Shown: positions 9,287 through 10,970 of the stretch, in pieces | How the letters are laid out: each line of letters begins with the position of its first letter | Position numbering within the stretch: position 1 is the stretch's first letter | NCBI RefSeq assembly: GCF_000003605.2 | Contig: NW_003135338.1 | Location: 80,917-91,886, forward strand | DNA length: 10,970 bases | Direction: 5' to 3' | Origin: Saccoglossus kowalevskii | Lineage: Eukaryota; Hemichordata; Enteropneusta; Harrimaniidae | The notes under the pieces: generated by a model | Databases searched by the model: none | Told to the model about the DNA's origin: nothing | Seen by the model: only the letters and a program-made list of their open reading frames with translations | Program-made: the position numbers and the translations under genes

Positions 9287-9454
9287 TTACTTTGTTTTGA
9301 TTGATTGATTGTCGTTTTGTAATTCACTTTCCCAAGTTGATATAAATGATGTTTGTATATTTTTATTAATTTGTCCTAATTGCCTTGCAGTTAGAATTCC
9401 ATTGTTGTCAACCAGGTTAGACTGGTTGATTTTATTCAAAAGGGAGTCTACCAT
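9287..9454 (-). CDS. Small 55-codon frame, unassigned; possible exon or retroelement C-terminus remnant
   Basis: An ATG at 9454-9452 opens a polar, helix-prone frame beginning MVDSLLNKINQSNLVDNNG and later containing TSFISTWESELQN, ending with TAA at 9287-9289. Its composition is less biased than random AT-rich sequence would give. The F--TW--EL pattern resembles a segment seen near the C-terminus of some invertebrate LINE polymerases; that likeness is weak. The next minus-strand frame (9327-9103, KMKIKNPDRNVYVTKDTIHS) overlaps it by about 40 bases, so the two may be one frame split by a shift. I do not recognise a family with confidence. Confidence 0.25.
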   Translation of the reverse strand: MVDSLLNKINQSNLVDNNGILTARQLGQINKNIQTSFISTWESELQNDNQSIKTK

Positions 9455-9492
9455 TTACTATTAATTTCTTAATATTAATAATTTACTATTAA
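9453..9492. repeat. 12-bp direct repeat ATTTACTATTAA flanking 16 bp
   Basis: ATTTACTATTAA occurs at 9453-9464 and 9481-9492 exactly, separated by an AT-rich, partly palindromic 16-bp spacer. In such AT-rich sequence this may be slippage; the spacer is too short for a transposon between target duplications. Confidence 0.6.
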
Positions 9493-10057
9493 ACTCGAAA
9501 ACATCGTAATGATATTACTTCTACACCAGGTAACACCAATTAAAACCAACATCGATTTAGAATTACTGTGGCCAATGACATTGAAATTTGCTGTTCCATA
9601 AAGCAGCAGTTACTCTTCTCCATGGAGAATTATGTCCATTGTTTCACAACAACGACTGTCCCAAGAGACGTCTTCGTCTTCTCAATTTCTCAAGATAAAC
9701 GTCCCAGGGTTGTTTTGTTTACTAGAAGGACATTTTCTTTGACAGCATTTCTTGAATTAATTTCCATTGCACAAAAAAGCAGCAAATACTGTTACTGAAG
9801 CACAGAATTGGCATGATTTTTATCCCCGGCCATTCACGCAAACTGCAAATCAAGACTTGTACCGCATCCACAGTTGTTGACAGCCGATGGATAATGATGG
9901 ATGTATTGTGACGTATTTTCACCCCCGGTGACTGACCGATTCTTGCCACATTTACTGCCCTTTCATACCCGTTTAATTTCCTTTCATTATTTCATCCAGA
10001 TTCCATGATATTTTATATTTAAAACCAACCTTTATTTCACAGTCACTCTAGTTTTCA
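9493..10057. other. No recognisable gene
   Basis: Overlapping frames on both strands (plus 9568-9798; minus 9949-9722) have ordinary composition and no motif I know. The plus frame is opened by ATGACATTGAAATTTGC and includes FSISQDKRPRVVLFTRR. Because the two frames are antisense to each other, at most one could be real, and nothing chooses between them. Confidence 0.35.
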
Positions 10058-10255
10058 CTATTCTAAAATTATCTTACTGATCAAAAAACTTTTCACTCCC
10101 ATCATGCAATCTCCCATAGTACTTCCGCATACACAGAGGCGATCGTCAACATATCTACAAATAACCTCGCTCTTGGGAGCTGAGGAATGAGCTTGGCAAT
10201 GTAAGATTGATAGTAATGTATTAATAAACGGCAATACAGTAGTCACAATTCTCAA
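10058..10255 (-). pseudogene. Possible reverse-transcriptase-like remnant
   Basis: The 65-codon minus-strand frame contains SEVICRYVDDRLCVCGS in its middle (about 10170-10120). R-Y-V-D-D-R is how the catalytic palm motif reads in some retroelement polymerases, and hydrophobic residues flank it as expected for the two strands of that hairpin. Nothing else in the frame, and nothing upstream or downstream on this strand, could be matched to other RT blocks. The motif is short enough to be accidental, so I keep this as a weak suggestion. Confidence 0.2.
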
Positions 10256-10363
10256 AATGCGAGTATTCCCACATGTTACATATTTATGAGATTTAACCGA
10301 AAAGTAGAGACAGACACAAAGGATTCAGCTACGATTATGTATTGTATAATCACTGTCAACGAA

Positions 10364-10398
10364 GAGTTTCTGGCGCGCGTTTTTAATGCCAGAAACTC
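10364..10398. repeat. 11-bp perfect inverted repeat (hairpin)
   Basis: GAGTTTCTGGC (10364-10374) and GCCAGAAACTC (10388-10398) are exact reverse complements with a 13-base, G/C-then-T-rich loop. In DNA this AT-rich, an 11-bp perfect hairpin with a mixed-base stem stands out. It could be the remains of short transposon ends brought together by deletion, or a structured regulatory site. Confidence 0.7.
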
Positions 10399-10581
10399 CG
10401 AGGGAGGTAATAGGTAAAGGCTGTCAGATTCAATTAAATATATTTATATATATAATGGCAGTTGTTAATCGTGTTCTTTTATTATTAGATGTTTGACCCA
10501 TATACTGCGTATATGATACTGCGGAAGTGAAGCAAGTTTTCAAAACGTAATGGAAAAGACGCCGCAATCGGTGCGCGTGGC

Positions 10582-10660
10582 CCAATCAATTGACTAGCTG
10601 TCAGCTAACTTGTCAAACAAAAACATCGACGCGCCAAACTGAAAAGGTTGACGCGCCAAA
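10582..10660 (+). promoter_or_regulatory. CCAAT box and two E2F-like repeats upstream of a transposase-like start
   Basis: CCAAT lies at 10582-10586. GACGCGCCAAA occurs at 10628-10638 and again at 10650-10660, 22 bases apart; its reverse complement TTTGGCGCGTC is close to the E2F/DP consensus TTTSGCGC. The cluster ends 65 bases before the ATG at 10726. No clear TATA box was seen. The spacing (two DNA turns) and the position favour a promoter, which is inference from motifs alone. Confidence 0.4.
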
Positions 10661-10725
10661 ATAAAAATGTTAAACCACACCCACTGCTTCTGAGCACTTC
10701 AAACTCGTCAGCTGACTACTGAAAC

Positions 10726-10970
10726 ATGGCAGGTAACGTGAGTAACACGGGCAGAAAATTTAAACGAGGTGCTGAAACATCGGAGAGCTACAAAATATTT
10801 TTGTAACTGACATATTGTTGAACGGGGGAGATCCGGTCACTTGGAATTTTTAATCTTTCCGTGAAATAGCTGAGAAGTATCGCTTCAGTGACCGGGGCAT
10901 TCGTAAAATATGGCAGCGATTCGTTCATTGTAGATCAAGCAAAGGCAACAGAGGTTTTTACCATAAGCTT
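10726..10970 (+). pseudogene. Transposase-like helix-turn-helix N-terminus, cut by the right edge
   Basis: An ATG in a good context (AACATGG) opens MAGNVSNTGRKFKRGAETSE and stops at 10804-10806. Shifting one base at the T-run 10798-10802, the reading continues as ILLNGGDPVTWNF, a single stop (10851-10853), then SFREIAEKYRFSDRGIRKIW and QRFVHCRSSKGNRG to the edge. The R-x-I-A-x-x-Y-x-x-S---I-(R/K)-x-I-W-x-R-(F/Y) block is a paired-like/homeodomain-like HTH of the kind that starts Tc1-like and related transposases in invertebrates. The preceding NGGDPVTxNF stretch is one I associate with uncharacterised multicopy proteins of that type. Only two lesions in about 80 codons suggest a young copy. 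The catalytic domain would lie outside the window. Confidence 0.6.

Overview
The window looks like nuclear, non-coding DNA from an invertebrate animal, most likely marine. It is AT-rich, shows candidate spliceosomal introns, has no operons or ribosome-binding sites, and has no long intact reading frame. What it does contain is a set of broken transposon genes from at least four unrelated families. The lineage (mollusc, lancelet, hemichordate, cnidarian or other) cannot be fixed from the sequence. The family assignments come from recognised protein motifs, not from a database search.

Layout, left to right. (1) Minus strand, 1-186: the start of an SGNH/GDSL-esterase-like frame that runs off the left edge. 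(2) Minus strand, 3050-1447: a decayed gene with the signature blocks of the HMGXB3-like / KDZ-transposase-like family, with a phase-compatible candidate intron near its 5' end. (3) Plus strand, 4079-4255: a fragment resembling a YqaJ-type exonuclease, starting right after an acceptor-like site. (4) Minus strand, 6573-4991: a decayed transposase whose parts can be read in order: THAP zinc finger, coiled-coil/linker, HTH_Tnp_4, DDE_Tnp_4. Two of its three catalytic acidic residues are gone. (5) Plus strand, 7109-8058: a CR1/L2-type non-LTR reverse transcriptase fragment with frameshifts and a destroyed catalytic Asp-Asp pair. (6) 8060-10700: mostly unexplained AT-rich DNA with two weak minus-strand frames and one strong hairpin. 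(7) Plus strand, 10726 to the right edge: the start of a transposase-like helix-turn-helix protein, preceded by a CCAAT box and two E2F-like direct repeats.

The most informative pattern is the tail-to-tail pairing of the YqaJ-like fragment (plus) with the THAP-DDE transposase (minus). As I recall, the ISL2EU (IS4EU) class of eukaryotic DNA transposons carries a YqaJ nuclease alongside a THAP/DDE transposase, so 4079-6573 may be one dead two-gene element. No terminal inverted repeats were found by eye, so this remains inference. None of the genes is expected to be functional as it stands, except possibly the two frames cut by the window edges.
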